Part shown: positions 13,814 through 25,279 of the stretch, in pieces
How positions within the stretch are numbered: the stretch's first letter is position 1
Layout of the letters: every line of letters starts with the position of its first letter
Source: Leptodactylus fallax
Taxonomy: Eukaryota > Chordata > Amphibia > Anura > Leptodactylidae
DNA length: 64,000 bases
Reading direction: 5' to 3'
Assembly (NCBI GenBank): GCA_947044405.1
Contig: CAMRHE010000356.1
Span: 1,178,001-1,242,000 of the forward strand
Notes under the pieces: generated by a model
Database searches by the model: none
What the model was told of the DNA's origin: nothing
The model's input: the letters and a program-made list of their open reading frames with translations, nothing else
Position numbers and translations under genes: made by a program

Positions 13814-14071
13814 ACACAGTTCTAACACACATAGTGATATCACAGTACAGATAATGCACACAGTGATGTCACAGTTCAGGTATAATGTACAGAATGATGT
13901 CACAGTACTGGGATAGTATAGACAGTCACAGTTGAACGATAATATACACAGTGATGTCACAGTACAGTTATAACACACATAGTGATATTACAGTACAAAT
14001 AATGCATACAGTGATACCACATAACAGAAATAATGCACACAGTGATGTCACATAACAGAAATAATGCACAC
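13814..14071. repeat. Minisatellite, about 30-bp units
   Basis: About eight imperfect tandem units of roughly 30-31 bp share the core cacagtgatgtcacagtaca followed by an ataatg segment. One longer unit interrupts the array. The repeated tgatgtcac is one base from a CRE half-palindrome, probably by chance. Confidence 0.75.
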
Positions 14072-14730
14072 TCCCTTGTCCCTCTCGCCTCATTGGTGAC
14101 TATAAGTATTGAGAAAACACAACTTTACTGTCCTTTTTTTCATGATTTATTATCTTCAGTTGTTTCACAGAAACATTTTCTTGTTTCAAATATGTTTAAA
14201 AGAAGTTATAAGCGGTGTAACAAGCATCCATGATCACGTTTTTGGACATATACAAATCTCTTAGTAGACATTGGGGAATGTACAGCCATATGTCCAGTCT
14301 AGATGAGCTGTGAAAAACACCATCACACATACATATACACACACTCTTAGGAAGATGGGAAATGACAACTTGTGAAAGCCTCTGCTTGCCATACTAGGAG
14401 AACAAAGGTGATTAGAAGATGTTTTCCTTCTGTGCAGATGAAATGTACTATTAGATTATTATTATTATTTTATATATATTAAAGGTAAGGCTGTGTTTTA
14501 TGAAAGTATCATTAAGGGCCTGTGTTTCCTGGAATTTTCCAGTGACATCGTCAGTGAACACTGATTCATCTGTAGTGTCAGTATTGTAATAGGAAACATT
14601 ACTCGTCACTATAATTTACTGTATTTCAAACTGAAATACAAATTGACAAGTAAACAATAGTCAGAAGTAAGAACACTTGGATGACACGTAGACCTGGTGG
14701 CACAGAATTTATATATGTAACAATCAAATT
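14072..14730. other. Non-coding stretch, nothing recognised
   Basis: No gene or terminal-repeat structure is visible. Confidence 0.4.
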
Positions 14731-14731
14731 A

Positions 14732-14772
<41 letters not shown>

Positions 14773-14773
14773 T
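14731..14773. repeat. (TAA)n microsatellite
   Basis: About twelve consecutive taa units. Confidence 0.95.
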
Positions 14774-15106
14774 AGAAATATATAGTAAATTACTTCATAA
14801 CTTTGCAATGCCATTTTGGTCCAGATATGCCCATCTTATCTTCCTTCTTGTCTTACCAGTCTCCTGTGTTCAGGATATCACCAACTATCTATATGTAACA
14901 TATTTGTGCCTTATAAATATTCCCAGGTGTCTCACGAGAGGAAGTTGTAAAAATCATGCATTGCCCGGGACCTCAAGTAAGAAAGTCGTCAAGGAACAGG
15001 GGACAAACAGGGAACAAATTCCAAACAAATACTGAACTTTAACTTTTTATTTACTTTGAATTTCCATTCGATGTTTGACCTCATTGTATGTTTTCGTGCA
15101 AGTAAA

Positions 15107-15350
15107 CTGTAAAACCTCTCCAGAAGACCACTTCTTTGAAAAGACCCCGCCAAAGACCAGCTTTTTCAATGACTGATTTTTCTACCATTATACTCTATGT
15201 AAGCTGCCCTTCTATAAGCACCAAAGACCACTTTTTTGAACAAAAGTATCAGTTTGAACCCCTTTGTATTTACATACAGAGTGAGACTAATATGGATGTA
15301 GCTCTGTGTTGTGCCACAACCTATGCAATGTTGTGTAACCAATAAAGTGA
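15107..15350. repeat. Fragment of the CAGTGAAACCTCTCC element family
   Basis: The sequence gtaaaacctctccagaagac, then tactctatgtaagctgccct and tggatgtagctctgtg, parallels the left 230 bp of the element at 16,611. No right terminus is present. Confidence 0.5.
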
Positions 15351-15394
15351 AATAATCTCACATTTATAAAGCAATGTATTTAGGAAAACTTTTA

Positions 15395-15612
15395 GGCTGA
15401 GGCCCCACATTGCGGAAATGCATCTTTTTTGGTTGCAGATTTTGCTGCGTTTTTTGAGCCAAAGCCAAGAATGGCTACAAAAGGAATGGGAAATATATAG
15501 GAAGTTCTTATACTTCTCGTTTCTGTTCAATCTACTCCTGGCTTTGGCTCAAAAAACCACAGCAAAATCTGCAACCAAAAAAGATGTGTTTCCACAACGT
15601 GGGGCCTCAGCC
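15395..15612. mobile_element. Harbinger-like MITE, copy 6, near-perfect hairpin
   Basis: TTA flanks both sides (15392-15394, 15613-15615). The ends are GGCTGAGGCCCCAC and its exact inverse. The two arms of about 85-90 bp pair almost throughout, including ttttttggttgcagattttg and its complement, around a loop of roughly 50 bp. This copy gives the clearest evidence for the family TSD and termini. Confidence 0.85.
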
Positions 15613-15615
15613 TTA

Positions 15616-16610
15616 GATAGGATCTTTGAGTGCATGGATCGGAAATATTCACAATGTTCCGCCAACACAAGAAATATGGAATTGGTTTGGGCTGTTCCTC
15701 ATTGACAGATAGAAGTTTTCTGCTGCAAATTAGAAGTGAATTTACAGCTGGATCTGCATGGGTTATATGTAGAGTTTGCTGCAAATTTCACCCTATACTG
15801 TGAAGAAATTAAATCTGCAGCTAAGATGAACATGCTGCAGATCTGAAAGTCTCTCCTAGATACTTGTTTTATCTTGTGCATGAAGGTGGCGATTTTTAAA
15901 CCCCATCCACATGTATTGTACTGTAATAAACTCTGCTGTGCAGAATCTGAAGCACAAGTCAGCCACAGTCGGGATTGGTGTATTTATATACAGCTGCTCC
16001 CAATCCCGACCATATTTATAACTGGTAAAAACAATGGAAATAATACACATAGAACTGCGATCTTGGAGTCATATGAAAGCTAGAAATCTCATCTTTGGCA
16101 TATGACAGCACTGATCTAGGTTTTATAATGCCTGATATATAACTGTTTGAAGTGACCTCCACACCAGTCGCAGCATTTTTATATTACACAGGAGATTGCA
16201 TAGCTGTTCTCCAGTGAAAAACAGTCTATGGATTTCATTCGTCTTCTCAATTTGTATAGTTTTTTTTGCTAATTTATCCCAGACCCTTGTAATCATGTGT
16301 CCTTAGGGCCAGAAGTGGCACTGCACCATGGCGACTCCTATAACTGTGTACACAGTGATCATTGAGTGAAGTGTACACAGTGATCAGGAAGGCAGGGACG
16401 CTGCAATGCTGCAATTGCTACTGACTAAGCATCTAAGAGGTTAAAAACATGGATCAGAGTTATCGCAGATCAGTAGTACAGCAGCAGGGCCTCAGCTGTA
16501 TGCTACAGTTGATTGGCGCTGGCTCCATATGCGGTACTATACATCACTGTGCACTTATTGCATAATGCATTTACAGATTGATAACCTATACTTAATATAG
16601 ATTACCAATA
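15616..16610. other. Non-coding stretch; short inverted repeat and old repeat remnant
   Basis: No gene. The motif cagtcgggattgg at about 15,968 is inverted as ccaatcccgac at about 16,000. The section 16,310-16,440 (gtgtacacagtgatcattgag) resembles part of the diverged repeat at 37,900-37,960. Confidence 0.4.
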
Positions 16611-17630
16611 CAGTGAAACCTCTCCAGAAGAACACTCCTCTGAGAATACCCTCCTCTTAAAAGACAATTTTTTAAGTGACCAATTTTCCTCCTGTTAAAC
16701 TCTATGGAAGTTACCTCTATAAGCAGACCACCCCTTTTTCAACTGTACACCAGTTTATTGAGCAAAATTTTAATTGAAAAGACCACACACTGGGCTTATA
16801 CCAATAAGAATGCAGCTCTGTGCTATGCTGCATCACTAGACTGCAGAAAGAAAGAGCAAAAGACTTGTTAGACATTAGGAGAGAAAAATGACCAGCATTA
16901 TACTGGAGCAGAGAGACCATGTCATAGTCATTGCAATCTGCCACTGAGGTGCCCATCATACATGCCACCAGTTCCCAGTTTTTGCCAGGACAATCTTGGG
17001 AACTGGGTCACAAAAACAAATGGGTTTTTGGTATACCTCACACCAAAATGGACATTCCCAGGTTGTACGTTAAAGTTCTGATTTTGATCCATGAAATGTC
17101 AGCAAATATGGTCAAGGTTAGCAATGTTGAGGCAAATGAGAGGGGAACCAGGAATGAGAGGTGTAGCCATGCCAGGGTCCAGGAAGGGAATCATGCCAAG
17201 GACCAATATTTAAAGGGATATAATGGTGGGGACTAGGAATGAGAGGAGAATCATGCTGAGGACCACTATTTAAAAAGATACCATGCTAGGGACCAAAAAT
17301 GAGAGGGGTAACCATGCTCAGGACCCAAGAATGATGGGACTATCTTGAACCAGGAAATGTGCACTTCACCATGGAAGGAAGAAAGGTTATGTCTGTGACT
17401 TGGCGTGACTTCTGTACACTACCATAGCTGTTTTATTAGCTCCAGTCTAGACCTGGTCTGTGTAATATGCTGAAGCATGTAAATTTTGTGTTTGTGGGAT
17501 GTGCATACTTGTTGACTCCATTAGACACTTTAACCTGCATTCTGTATACTTTTTTCTTTGAGAGGACGACCCCTATAAAAGACCATTTTTCTATGCAAAT
17601 TTGGGTGGTCAACTTAAAGAGGTTTCACTG
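16611..17630. mobile_element. 1.02-kb non-autonomous DNA transposon with TA target site
   Basis: The ends CAGTGAAACCTCT and AGAGGTTTCACTG are exact inverses and are flanked by TA at 16609-16610 and 17631-17632. The TIR extends imperfectly through the tctataagcagaccacccc / gacgacccctataaaagacca regions. The interior has no transposase, but 17,120-17,340 carries imperfect repeats of a 'gaatgagagg...ccatgc.agggacca' unit. The TA flanks and ends fit a Tc1/mariner or pogo/Tigger derivative. Confidence 0.8.
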
Positions 17631-18367
17631 TATTGTAAAACAGTGTCAAATATTGTATCTATTATTTATATTGGATCATCTCACTGTGGCCTGTGACTGT
17701 CGGCTTTCCTCTCTATGTCACTTCCATGTTCACATCATGAATGCACTTGGAGTTATATCCTACTATTATCATTACACAGTTCATTAGATCAGATCATTTA
17801 TCTCAGGTTTCTATGAACACTGAGATGATGAAACTGGCTACAAAAATAGATTCTAAAGATAAGGGTCATAGTATGAAAGTTTATGTAAGTTTATGTGGAC
17901 TCATATCTTGACTGTTGTTGTTGGCTGTTCTCCCCTTGAGCTGCATGAGGGAGCCAATGGAGGGATTCTGCCACTGTTGGGCAGTGGGGGCTGTTGTCAC
18001 TTGGGTTGCATTACATGTTTGTGTATGGCTTGCACTATGTCATGTATTGATTGATACATGTTACTTTGGCTGGTGTAGGTCATTAAGTGATGATTGCTTT
18101 TGGATGTTTCTGGAGGCTGGATCATGTGATGATTCATAGTGGGGAATGGAGTTGTGCCTAAGGGTTGCACTAATAGAGAAGTTGTGGGTTGCTCTCCAGC
18201 AGTGCAACCCTTTCATGTCAGGGGTTGGCCAAGGCTATCGATGTCAGGAAAGGCAATGCTATTTCAAGGAGAAGTTCATGCAGTTTACTAGAAAGGAGTG
18301 GCAGCTTGGAGGTTTGCACGCAGCGCCTAGTCAGCTTGAGGTGAGGAGGCACATCAGTGACCCTGAC
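17631..18367. other. Non-coding stretch up to LTR element A
   Basis: No gene recognised. The open frames at 17,915-18,139 and 18,146-18,385 have no motif I know. The last five bases, CTGAC (18363-18367), are the target-site duplicate of element A. Confidence 0.4.
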
Positions 18368-19274
18368 TGTGATGATTCTGCTTAAGTGTGGCTATAACTC
18401 AGCTGTATTTTGGTCTCTTGGTAGCGTATTTCTCTCTAGTTCCATTTATTCATACTGTGCGCAGCTATGAGCCTAGGTGTATATTGGCAGTAGTGGTCAG
18501 GCTGGAACAATAGGGCTCCATTGAATTCATACACAGTCCTGGCTGATCAAACAAACATGCATTGTCCAGCTGCACTGGTTGACCAGATATGGCTGATAAC
18601 ATTGTATCAGGTCATTTGGTCTCATCTACATACAACAGATCTGGATTTGAGTGGATTATTCTATGAGACCAGCTGCCGCCGGTGACCTCATTCTGGGAGG
18701 TGGCATAAAGGGTATGAAAGATGAGGTAAGAGTCAGTGGGAGGAGATTATGCTATAGAGTTGATGCTATGGAGATCATGCTAAGGAGTTGACACAGACAG
18801 ACCATGAGGAGAGGCTGCTGTGATGAGATTCTGTTGAGACTACTGGACTAATGCTGAGAGACTGTGAGGAGAGCATGCAGGCTGGAATACTGTGATGCCA
18901 CATGCTAGGAGTTAATGCCAAGAAGCCTCCACTGGTGACTCACACATGCCATGTGTGAGCGTTGGACTATAGAACCACATCAAGGACATGTGTGGTAAAG
19001 TAATTATTTCACCTTTATCCCTTTTATTTTATTTGTACTGTATCTTGTAACTAGTAACTGTTAATGCTTGCATATATCTGCATATCTGTTCTGATCTGTA
19101 TGTGTTAGATTTTAACACCGACCCATTTAGGGGTTAATAAATATATAAAATTTAGAAAGCTTGTCTTGTATTTATCTGGTGAACCCGACATTCACTGGCG
19201 GTGAGTGTGGTTTTTATATGAAAGAAGACTCAGGTGGGGCCACAGCGGTGTTGGCGCACTGAGGATCTTTCACA
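18368..19274 (+). repeat. 5' LTR of element A (907 bp)
   Basis: It is nearly identical to the 3' LTR over its whole length; differences such as accccgacc/gaacgcgac are scattered and few. It carries a poly(A) signal AATAAA at about 19,137, followed by a short U5-like part ending ggatctttcaca. The LTR contains the sub-sequence taacccatttaggggttaa-like block that also appears, inverted, in the LTR of element B. Confidence 0.92.
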
Positions 19275-19293
19275 TTGGTGGCAGCGGTGGGAT
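19275..19293 (+). other. Primer binding site of element A
   Basis: The sequence directly after the LTR is TTGGTGGCAGCGGTGGGAT. The TGG start fits pairing with a tRNA 3' CCA end. I cannot name the tRNA without a database. Confidence 0.7.
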
Positions 19294-19475
19294 CTTAGGA
19301 TAAACGGCGTGTGTTGGTGACCTTTATCACTCACATGCTGGGGATTATGGTAATCCTATGAGACAAGCTCGGTATTAAAGCAAGCATTAAGATACAGTGA
19401 AAGTTTGATACAGTGCTGTTCCCCTCCCTTATTCTTTGTATTCTATCCTATCTTTTATTTGGCAAATACCAGTGG

Positions 19476-20354
19476 ATGGCTAGTGGGCTCAGAAGCAGAT
19501 CTCCAGAACTGCTGAACCAGGCTTTTGGAGATTCTGAGCGTATGGCTGAAATGGAGGCAGCCACAGCCATGCAGAGAATCGAGCAGAGTTCTGATTTTGG
19601 GGCTAGGCCTGGAAGTGCGGCAAGCAGCCCGGTCCCAAGGATTACTTCACCAGGAGGGACCAGTAGCCCCAGCCTTCATACTGGCAAACGGCCCTGCAGC
19701 ACTTAAGCACCAGGGACCCTAACATATACCTGCAGGCGTTGTACTGTTTTCAGGAAGCTGTAGAACGAGAACGACAGGCTGCTGAGCGACAGGCGAGAGA
19801 GAGAGAGGAAGGATGCTGAACTACAGGCTGCTGAGCAACAGGCCGAGAGGGAGGCTGCTGAGCGACAGGCAGAGAGAGAGAGGAAAGCTGCAGAACGAGA
19901 ACGGCAGGCTGCTGAGCGACAGACAGAGAGAGAGAGGAAGGATGCTGAACGACAGGCTGCTGAGCAACAGGCCGAGAGGGAGTTTCAGCTTGAGCTCAAA
20001 AGGATGGAGCTCTCCCAGCAAGCGCAAACTCCAACAACCCTGCACAGACCCTCAAGTTGGAAGGAGAGGCCAGGCCGGAGTTCACCACAGCCGTCTGTCA
20101 GGTCGGGTGAGACAAACTATGCCCCGGGTGGTCCTTCCCCTGTCCCAAGAACTCTGGGCACCCTAGTGACCTTCCCCAAACCCCAAGGGGAGGTGCGGCG
20201 GGGCCATGCATGTAACCAGACAGGACATTTCAAAGAGGAGTGCCCCAACCGCCCTGAGAACTTCCCTGTTTCCCAAGCCACAGCAGGTGGCCCATCTGTG
20301 TATCTGGACGGGGGGTGCAGGAAAAGGAATGCGGACTGTGGGACTATTGACTGA
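19476..20354 (+). pseudogene. gag pseudogene of element A with charged helix and zinc knuckle
   Basis: This is the structural protein remnant. It starts at MASGLRSRSPELL. From about 19,755 to 19,990 the intended product is an almost pure E/R/A/Q helix made of repeated ERQAAEQQAERE-like units. A (GA)n slippage tract at about 19,795 breaks the frame, and one stop precedes it. After MELSQQAQTP (20,004) comes HACNQTGHFKEEC at about 20,206, a CCHC zinc knuckle whose first Cys is Gly (C-x2-C-x4-H-x4-C in element B). The capsid region is too short, so part of gag is deleted. Confidence 0.75.
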
Positions 20355-20450
20355 TTTGCCTGCTAATGTACTGTTGGGATCTGATTTGGGACCTAATGGT
20401 GTCCCAATATGGGGTGGGGAGCAACCCAATTTACTGTGATAAACTGTCTA
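20281..20450 (+). pseudogene. Protease remnant of element A
   Basis: A frame-broken stretch encodes LTDLPANVLLGSDLGP, matching SDLPANVLLGRDLGP of the protease in element B. The active-site DTG segment is not present: the sequence jumps from SVYLDGG to GKGMRTVGLL, indicating an internal deletion. Confidence 0.65.
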
Positions 20451-21831
20451 TGACTAATGTTGATAATGTGTCTGTCATATCTGCAGAGAGGGCCCGTAAC
20501 CCCCTCTCTGAGATACTTCCCATGGCAGCCAATGTAAATGCTAATGAGTTGCCTTCAGCTGAGAGCAGGGAAGATGCCAATGAACTTCCTGCAACCCAGC
20601 TCAGCAAAAATGTTATTGATGCTTGGTTCACCCCCGTGCTAGGAGCCAATGAGACTTTGTCTGTAGACACACCCACATCTGCGGGGGCGTCTCCCTCCCA
20701 GCTTGTTAACATGTCTACTGTAGATCTCATTGAGGCCCGGTGTGAATTAACAATTGCTAATGAAGGTAATGTCAATGTAATTGCCAATGCTTGTTGTGAA
20801 AGTGTACAGGGTAGCTCTTCTGAGTCACTGGAAGCGACTTCTACTATTTCGCCCAGTGCATCCGATAAGCACCCAACTGCTGACCATGTGCCAGGTGGTC
20901 AGGTAGGCTATGGGGATCTTATGACTGATCCAGGTGAGGGACGGACTGCTGGTAGTGCAGTGTTAGCCCGCAGCCAGAGTGCTACAAGGGTGGAGGGCGT
21001 TCCGACCCTTGAACCGTTGCCTACACCACCTGGAGTCGGTGCTGAGACCGCCATGACTAGCCTCACTCCCTTGAAGCCAGAGGAGTCCGGCCGGTATGAG
21101 ACATACACGTCTCTTCTGTCCAGTTCTATTCCAGGAGCGCCCATGGCCCAAGTGCATGGGGTACTGGAGGTGTGATCCAAGAAGAGGGTATGTCCAATGT
21201 ATTACCTGTCAATGTATTGTGGGAGGATGGTTTGGGGAAGCATGATCTCAGTCATTTGCCCAAGGTATCACCATCACCCACCCAAGTACAGGAGGAACAG
21301 GACGTAGGCCCAAAGGGGCAAGGCGTCTGGGAAGGAGGACAGGGTCCAAACATGCCTGTGCCAGAACCAGAGGTGCCCCTAGGTTTGGAAGCAAAGGGGG
21401 AGGTGCAGAATCCCCTAGAACTCTCCCAACTAGCGGCTAGTGTGGGGAAGACCCTGAGAAAGCAGGCCAAGGGTAGCCAGGAGAGCAGAGATTGCCGGGA
21501 TGGGATCTCTGGAATGGTATCCCAAGGGCCTGAGGTCATGAGTGTAAAGCTAAGGGATGCCTGCACTCCAAAAGCGGACCCAGAACAGGCAGGAGGTAGC
21601 CAAGTGTACGTGGCTCAGAGCCTGGGCCTTAGAAGTGTCCCTAGTCGGACTAGAGAGCCAGAAGGGTCCGGCAGCTATGTAACATGCACATCTCTTTTGT
21701 CTCCCTCCAGCCAAGAGTTGAGAGATGCTGCTCAAGCTGACCCTAATCTGGACATATTGAAGGCGCGTGCCGCCCAACCTCCCCCGGAGTATGACAAGGC
21801 CCGAGTTTGCTGGGACCCCGGGGGGAGGTGA
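20366..21831 (+). pseudogene. Linker / pre-integrase open region of element A
   Basis: Two long open frames (20,366-21,175 and about 21,190-21,831) are rich in S, T, P, E and G with no catalytic domain. Repeated phrases such as ESGRYETYTSLLS and GSGSYVTCTSLLS suggest an internal duplication. The last part, SSQELRDAAQADPNLDILKARA, resembles the segment that precedes the integrase zinc finger in Ty3/gypsy polyproteins. The frame then ends near the 3' LTR, so integrase, RT and RNase H have been removed. The function of the linker is unknown. Confidence 0.6.
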
Positions 21832-21920
21832 GAAAGCCTTGGGGCCAGAGCCTGAGAAGCTGGAGGCAGAGGTGCTTTCAGAAGAGGGGCGTAGGCCCCT
21901 ACTTCCTGCAAGCCCCATCT

Positions 21921-21931
21921 AAAGGGGGAGG
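21921..21931 (+). other. Polypurine tract of element A
   Basis: AAAGGGGGAGG lies immediately before the TGTGATG start of the 3' LTR. Element B has the equivalent tract before its 3' LTR. Confidence 0.85.
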
Positions 21932-22840
21932 TGTGATGATTCTGCTTAAGTGTGGCTATAACTCAGCTGTATTTTGGTCTCTGGGTAGCGTATTTCTCGC
22001 TAGTTCCATTTATTCATACTGTGCGCAGCTATGAGCCTAGGTGTATATTGGCAGTAGTGGCCGGGCTGGAACAATAGGGCTCCATTGAATTCATACACAG
22101 TCCTGGCTGATCAAACAAACATGCATTGTCCAGCTGCACTGGTTGACCAGATATGGCTGATAACATTGTATCAGGTCATTTGGTCTCATCTACATACAAC
22201 AGATCTGGATTTGAGTGGATTATTCTATGAGACCAGCTGCCACCGGTGACCTCATTCTGGGAGGTGGCATAAAGGGTATGAAAGCTGAGGTAAGAGTCAG
22301 TGGGAGGAGATTATGCTATAGAGTTGATGCTATGGAGATCATGCTAAGGAGTTGACACAGACAGACCATGAGGAGAGGCTGCTGTGATGAGATTCTGTTG
22401 AGACTACTGGACTAATGCTGAGAGACTGTGAGGAGAGCATGCAGGCTGGAATACTGTGATGCCACATGCTAGGAGTTAATGCCAAGAAGCCTCCACTGGT
22501 GACTCACACATGCCATGTGTGAGCGTTGAACTATAGAACCACATCAAGGACATATGTGGTAAAGTAATTATTTCACCTTTATCCCTTTTATTTTATTTGT
22601 ACTGTATCTTGTAACTAGTAACTGTTAATGCTTGCATATATCTGCATATCTGTTCTGATCTGTATGTGTTAGATGTTAATACCGACCCATTTAGGGGTTA
22701 ATAAATATATAAAATTTAGAAAGCTTGTCTTGTATTTATCTGGTGAACGCGACATTCACTGGCGGTGAGTGTGGTTTTTATATGAAAGAGGTCTCAGGGG
22801 TGGCCACAGCGGTGTTGGCGCACGGAGGATCTTTTTCACA
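21932..22840 (+). repeat. 3' LTR of element A (909 bp)
   Basis: Starts TGTGATGATTC and ends CTTTTTCACA, followed by the CTGAC target duplicate. It is near-identical to the 5' LTR, indicating a fairly recent insertion. Confidence 0.92.
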
Positions 22841-22914
22841 CTGACACCGAAGCTTTTTTCTCGAACCGTGCACCAACCACACTCTACTTATCAGTGATGT
22901 GTGTTCACAGGAGG

Positions 22915-23790
22915 TGGGCATTATATTCCTCGTGCTACTGTAAGGGCGATGCCTGTTGCTGGTGCTGCAACCCAGATGGAGGGAACCTGGAGGATGGGAA
23001 TAGTAGTGGCAGATGACGTGCCACCAGCTAGGCCGAGCACACTTGACCACTCTCCTCAGCTCTGACTGCTGAGGGGGTCGTGCAGCACTACCTTATGGTA
23101 GTGGTAGTTGTATTCCCCCGGGGTGCTTCCAGTTGGAGAGGGGACCTCTCTACTCTGAGCCAGTGTGATGGACGTTGGAAGGGCCCTGATGGTAAAGCAG
23201 GAATGACTCAGGCAGCCAGATGTGCAATTGAAACAGGGTAATGCTTTACTCAGCAACTGAACAGGTAAACAACAAGCAGCTTCCAAATGGGGGTTGTATT
23301 TCTCAGTGTCCAACTCCCCAGCCTTGGTCTAAGATGAGTGCCCAGGAAAGTTTAAGGTGTAGTGCAGGGTAGTCCTGACAGGGATCTGGTTCCCTTACAT
23401 AAGGTTCCAGGCCAACTCCTCCCATTACAGTACTCCCCTGCTCCTCCTGGCACAAAGTCCAAAATCTTGACAACTGAACTCCCTTGTTCAGGACTGTCTC
23501 TAGATGAGCCTTGGGCTAAATCTTCCTTCTAGGGGCTGTGTGGAAAGCCATTAAGCCCAGATCTCAGTGCTGGCTTGCACTGACTCCTCTGCAAACTGCA
23601 ACTACTGCACACTAGGCTTAGACTGAGCTCCATTGGTTCCCCAAGAGACAAAAGTCTCCTCAGACCCAGCCCAGCGGCCTGTGATAGGCCAGAGCTGTAC
23701 CAAGGGATGAGGTTTGAAACACAAGAGGAGAACTACTGGGGAAAACAATGGGAAAAGCTGCATAATAGTGTATATACAAGACACAGAACA
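22915..23790 (-). repeat. LTR-like dispersed repeat, copy 1 (inverted relative to copy at 30.46 kb)
   Basis: Read on the minus strand, it shares long collinear blocks with 30,460-31,345: tatcacaggcc, gtgccaggaggagcagg, accagatccctgtcagga, agggcccttcc, tctccaactggaagc and catcctcc...tccatctgggttgc. The homologue has AATAAA followed by a U5-like part, so I infer a solo LTR family. Boundaries are approximate. Confidence 0.6.
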
Positions 23791-23990
23791 TAGAACATAG
23801 AAGACAGCACATACCAACATAATAAAAGCAGCAGCACTCTGAGGTGCTGCACTGGGACCCAGAGAGCTGCTCACTACTACAAACAAGTTTCACTGAATTT
23901 GAGCTATGAGTAAGGACTCAGTTGTTTACTCTGAAACATGTCAGAAGAGTTTGTTTCTATTCTATGATGTCCCTACATTGTTGCTTTTAA

Positions 23991-25279
23991 CCCCTTAACG
24001 ACGCAGGGCGTAATAGTACGTCCTGCGTCGCATGACGATGTATGGAGAGCTCTCAGGAGCTGAGCGCTCTCCATACACCGCGGGTGTTCGGCTGTATAAT
24101 ACAGCCAGGACCCGCAGCTAACAGCAGCAATCGGTGCCTGCACCAATCGCGGCTGTTAACCTTTTAGATGCCGCGGTCAAACGCAACCGCGGCATCTAAA
24201 TTGCGGAGCCGACAAGGGCGCCGCCATTTTTACCTCATCGCCGCCCTCCGGAACGTCATCGGAGGGCGGCGCTTGGTTGCCATGACAGCCGGGAGCCTAT
24301 TGAAGGCTCCCAGGCCTGTCATTTCAGTATAGCTATTACGCGATGCCAGAGGCATCGTCTAATAGCAGTGAAGGCATTTTGCTATTCACTGCGATACAGT
24401 AGTATCGCAGTGAATAGTATGATCGATCAGACTCCCTAGGTTTCAAGGTCCCTAGGGAGTCTGATCATACAAGTAAAAGTATAAAAAAAAAAGTTTTTAA
24501 AAGTATGTAAAAATTAAAAAAAAACACAAAAGTTCAAATCACCCCCCCTTTCCCTAGATCAGATATAAAAGTAAATAAACAAAAGTAAACATAAACACAT
24601 TAGGTATCCCCGCGCTCCAAAATGCCCAAACTATTAAAATATTAAAATATTTATCCCATACGGTGAACGGCGTAGCGGGGAAAAAAAATCAAAATGGCCA
24701 AATAGCGTTTTTTTCAACACTTTGTCTCCTATAAAAAATTGAATAAAAAGTGATCAAACCATCAGATCTTTCCCCAAGTGGTATCAATAAAAACGTCATG
24801 TTGTCCCGCATAAAAAGACGCCTTACCCAGCTCCATACATGTAAATATGAAAAAGTTACAGGTGACACAATATGGCGATGCAAAATTTTTTTTCTATTTA
24901 GCAAAGTTTTAAATTTTTTAAAAGGTATCAAAACATTACAAATACTATATAAATTTGGTATCGCTGTGTTCGTACTGACCCACAGAATACAGGTAACATG
25001 TCATTTTTACCACACAGTGAATGGTGTAAAAATTAAACCCATATGAATTTGGCGCAAATGCAGTTTTTCTCCAATTGCACCTCATTCTGAATTTTTTTCC
25101 AGCTTCCCAGTACATTGCACAGAATATTGAATAGTGACATTACAAAGTACAATTTGTTTCGCAAACAATAAGCCATCATGTGACTCTGTGAACTGAAAAA
25201 TGAAAAAGTTATGGCTCTTGGAATGTGGGGAGGGAAAAACGAAAATGCAAAAACAAAAAATGGCCCGGTCATTAAGGGG
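23991..25279. mobile_element. 1.29-kb non-autonomous element with TTAA flanks (piggyBac-like)
   Basis: TTAA at 23987-23990 and 25280-25283 flanks the inverted ends CCCCTTAACGAC and GTCATTAAGGGG. The left half is GC-rich with nested hairpins (gcagggcgtaatagtacg / cgtcctgcgtcg; gcggtcaaacgcaaccgc; ctccctaggtttcaaggtccctagggag). The right half is AT-rich. There is no transposase. TTAA target sites and CCC-starting ends are the hallmark of piggyBac elements, which makes that assignment a reasonable inference. Confidence 0.7.

Larger units (their letters stand above)
18368..22840 (+). mobile_element. LTR retrotransposon A, complete, non-autonomous, 5-bp TSD
   Basis: Two LTRs (18,368-19,274 and 21,932-22,840) start TGTGATGATTC and end TTTCACA. 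CTGAC flanks both sides (18363-18367, 22841-22845). A primer-binding-type site follows the 5' LTR and a polypurine tract precedes the 3' LTR. The interior holds gag remnants, a degenerate zinc knuckle, a protease remnant, and a linker ending in a pre-integrase-like segment. Integrase core, RT and RNase H are absent. The gag/protease part matches element B, so A looks like a deletion derivative of that family. Confidence 0.9.

Noticed and set aside
20366..21831. Element A linker frames as a host gene or envelope
   Set aside because: They lie between protease remnant and 3' LTR of a clear retroelement, have no signal peptide or membrane segment, and end in a pre-integrase-like segment.
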